A stretch of 8,001 bases of DNA from an uncultured Variovorax sp. GTDB lineage: Bacteria > Pseudomonadota > Gammaproteobacteria > Burkholderiales > Burkholderiaceae. Location: NCBI GenBank assembly GCA_946478645.1, contig CAMLCW010000242.1, positions 1 to 8,001 of the forward strand. The letters are read 5' to 3'. This document shows, in pieces, positions 6,984-8,001 of the stretch (positions within the stretch are counted from its first letter, which is position 1; every line of letters begins with the position of its first letter). Position numbers and translations under genes: made by a program. Below the pieces are notes generated by a model, which was given only the letters and a program-made list of their open reading frames with translations, was not told where the DNA came from and made no database searches.

Positions 6984-7913
6984 ATGACCGACACCGCACC
7001 CGCCACCCGACTGCTCCAGCCGCACGACAAGGACCTGGGGGGCGGCTTCAACGTGCGCCGCCTGCTGCCCGCGGCGGTGCGCCGCTCGGTCGGCCCGTTC
7101 GTGTTCTTCGACCATTTCGGCCCGGCCACCGAACAGCCGGGCAATGCGCACGACGTGCGTCCGCATCCGCACATCGGCCTGGCCACGGTGACGTACCTGT
7201 TCGAGGGCGCGATGATGCACCGCGACAGCATCGGCAGCGTGCAGGAGATCCTGCCGGGCGCGATCAACTGGATGACGGCGGGCCGCGGCATCGTGCATTC
7301 GGAGCGCAAGCCCGAGCGCCTGCTGGCCGAGCACTACGTGAACCACGGCCTGCAGCTCTGGGCCGCGCTGCCGCAGGCGCATGAAGAAGTCGAACCGAGC
7401 TTCGAGCACACGGCCGCCGATGCGATTCCGGCCGTGGTCGAGCAGGGCGTGGCGGTGCGGGTGCTGGTGGGCGAGGCCTTCGGTGCGCGCTCGCCGGTCC
7501 GCACGCTCTCGCAGACGCTGTACCTGGACATCGCGCTGCCCGCAGGAGCGAGCTTTGAACTGCCGGCGCTCGCGCCCGAACTCGCGGTGTACCCGATCGA
7601 CGGCGACCTCGGCGTCGACGGCAGCGCGGTGCCGGCGCACACGATGGCGGTGCTGGCCGAGGGGCAGGGCGCGCGTCTCACGGCGCCCGTGACGGCACCG
7701 GTGCGGCTGGTGGTGATCGGCGGCGAGCCGCTCGATGGGCCGCGCTACATCACCTGGAACTTCGTTTCGAGCCGGCGCGAACGCATCTTGCAGGCGGGCG
7801 AGGACTGGGCCGCGCAGCGCATGGGGCATGTGGCGGGAGAGACGGAGTTCATTCCGCTGCCTGGCAAGCCGTTCGGGGTGCGGGAGCCGGATGTGGGGAC
7901 TACGCCGGTTTGA
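6984..7913 (+). CDS. Long pirin-family protein (bicupin)
   Basis: This is a 309-residue protein of the classical pirin type, with an N-terminal pirin domain and a C-terminal cupin domain (Pirin_C). Key segments are GGFNVRRLLP (20-29), VGPFVFFDHFGP (36-47), VRPHPHIGLATVTYLFEG (58-75) and INWMTAGRGIVHSE (94-107). The metal ligands correspond to H61, H63, H105 and E107, all present. It is clearly paralogous to, but distant from, the 233-residue pirin at the head of the operon. I chose the second ATG (6984), because GGAG at 6974-6977 sits 6 bases before it and would lie inside the coding sequence of the earlier ATG at 6972. The protein has no cysteine. It is probably the last gene of the operon. 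Pirins may act as quercetinase-like dioxygenases or as redox-sensing partners; the substrate is unknown. Confidence 0.94.
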   Translation: MTDTAPATRLLQPHDKDLGGGFNVRRLLPAAVRRSVGPFVFFDHFGPATEQPGNAHDVRPHPHIGLATVTYLFEGAMMHRDSIGSVQEILPGAINWMTAGRGIVHSERKPERLLAEHYVNHGLQLWAALPQAHEEVEPSFEHTAADAIPAVVEQGVAVRVLVGEAFGARSPVRTLSQTLYLDIALPAGASFELPALAPELAVYPIDGDLGVDGSAVPAHTMAVLAEGQGARLTAPVTAPVRLVVIGGEPLDGPRYITWNFVSSRRERILQAGEDWAAQRMGHVAGETEFIPLPGKPFGVREPDVGTTPV

Positions 7914-8001
7914 GTTTTTTGTTTGGTGTTTGTTCGGGGCGTTTTGTTCAGGGCGCGTGCCCAGGCCACCGGGTACTCCCTCCGCGAATGTCCCCCGCCT
8001 T
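7914..8001. other. Non-coding 3' flank of the second pirin gene, locally T-rich
   Basis: The first 30 or so bases after the pirin stop are T- and G-rich (TTTTTTGTTTGG and similar), in contrast to the GC-rich surroundings. No strong hairpin precedes the T-run, so a terminator cannot be called with confidence. On the minus strand, 8001-7951 reads as 17 open codons to a TGA at 7950-7948, which could be the tail of a gene outside the window, but nothing recognisable supports it. Confidence 0.3.

Noticed and set aside
7888..7920. Terminator after the second pirin
   Set aside because: Only a 4-bp CCGG stem with a loop of over a dozen bases precedes the T-run, which is too weak to call.
7745..7969. 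Minus-strand 74-codon frame at the right edge
   Set aside because: It is mostly antisense to the second pirin, starts with GTG and has no recognisable product.
1..8001. CRISPR array, tRNA or rRNA gene, insertion sequence, integrase or phage gene
   Set aside because: No regularly spaced direct repeats, cloverleaf, rRNA segment, transposase or terminal inverted repeats were seen.

Overview
The window is GC-rich DNA, at a rough estimate near 70% G+C, densely packed with genes and with strong G/C preference at third codon positions. Protein sequence style, gene order and an intergenic hairpin repeat all suggest a betaproteobacterium of the Comamonadaceae, most like Variovorax. That assignment comes from recognition, not from a search. 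Because of the high GC, long open frames lie antisense to nearly every gene. I treated these as shadows.

Left part, minus strand (1-3829). At the edge is the N-terminal 318 codons of a periplasmic substrate-binding protein of a branched-chain amino acid type ABC transporter, with a twin-arginine-like signal peptide. Upstream of it is a tight minus-strand operon, in transcription order: a renalase-like FAD oxidoreductase (3829-2753), gluQ (glutamyl-Q tRNA(Asp) synthetase, 2742-1822) and trmB (tRNA m7G46 methyltransferase, 1825-1082). The gluQ stop and trmB start share an ATGA overlap.

Middle (3830-5146). A GC-rich triple-hairpin intergenic element follows a minus-strand LysR-type regulator gene (4970-4017). 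The 176-bp divergent intergenic region holds a near-perfect 23-bp palindrome with a T-N11-A core. It is centred about 64 bp upstream of the start site predicted from a candidate promoter of the rightward operon, which is the classical position of a LysR-type recognition site.

Right part, plus strand (5147-7913). Four genes run rightward: a short YhhW-type pirin, a DoxX-family membrane protein broken by an apparent one-base deletion, a cysteine-free flavodoxin-fold FMN protein, and a second, longer pirin. A clear intrinsic terminator sits between the first pirin and doxX. The regulator resembles E. coli YhaJ, whose known or neighbouring partners include a DoxX protein (YqjF) and a pirin-like protein (YhaK). 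The cluster therefore looks like a compact YhaJ-type module for redox, quinone or aromatic-electrophile stress. A striking shared property is that none of the four rightward proteins contains a single cysteine (about 870 residues, counting the repaired DoxX).

The last 88 bases (7914-8001) hold no supported gene.
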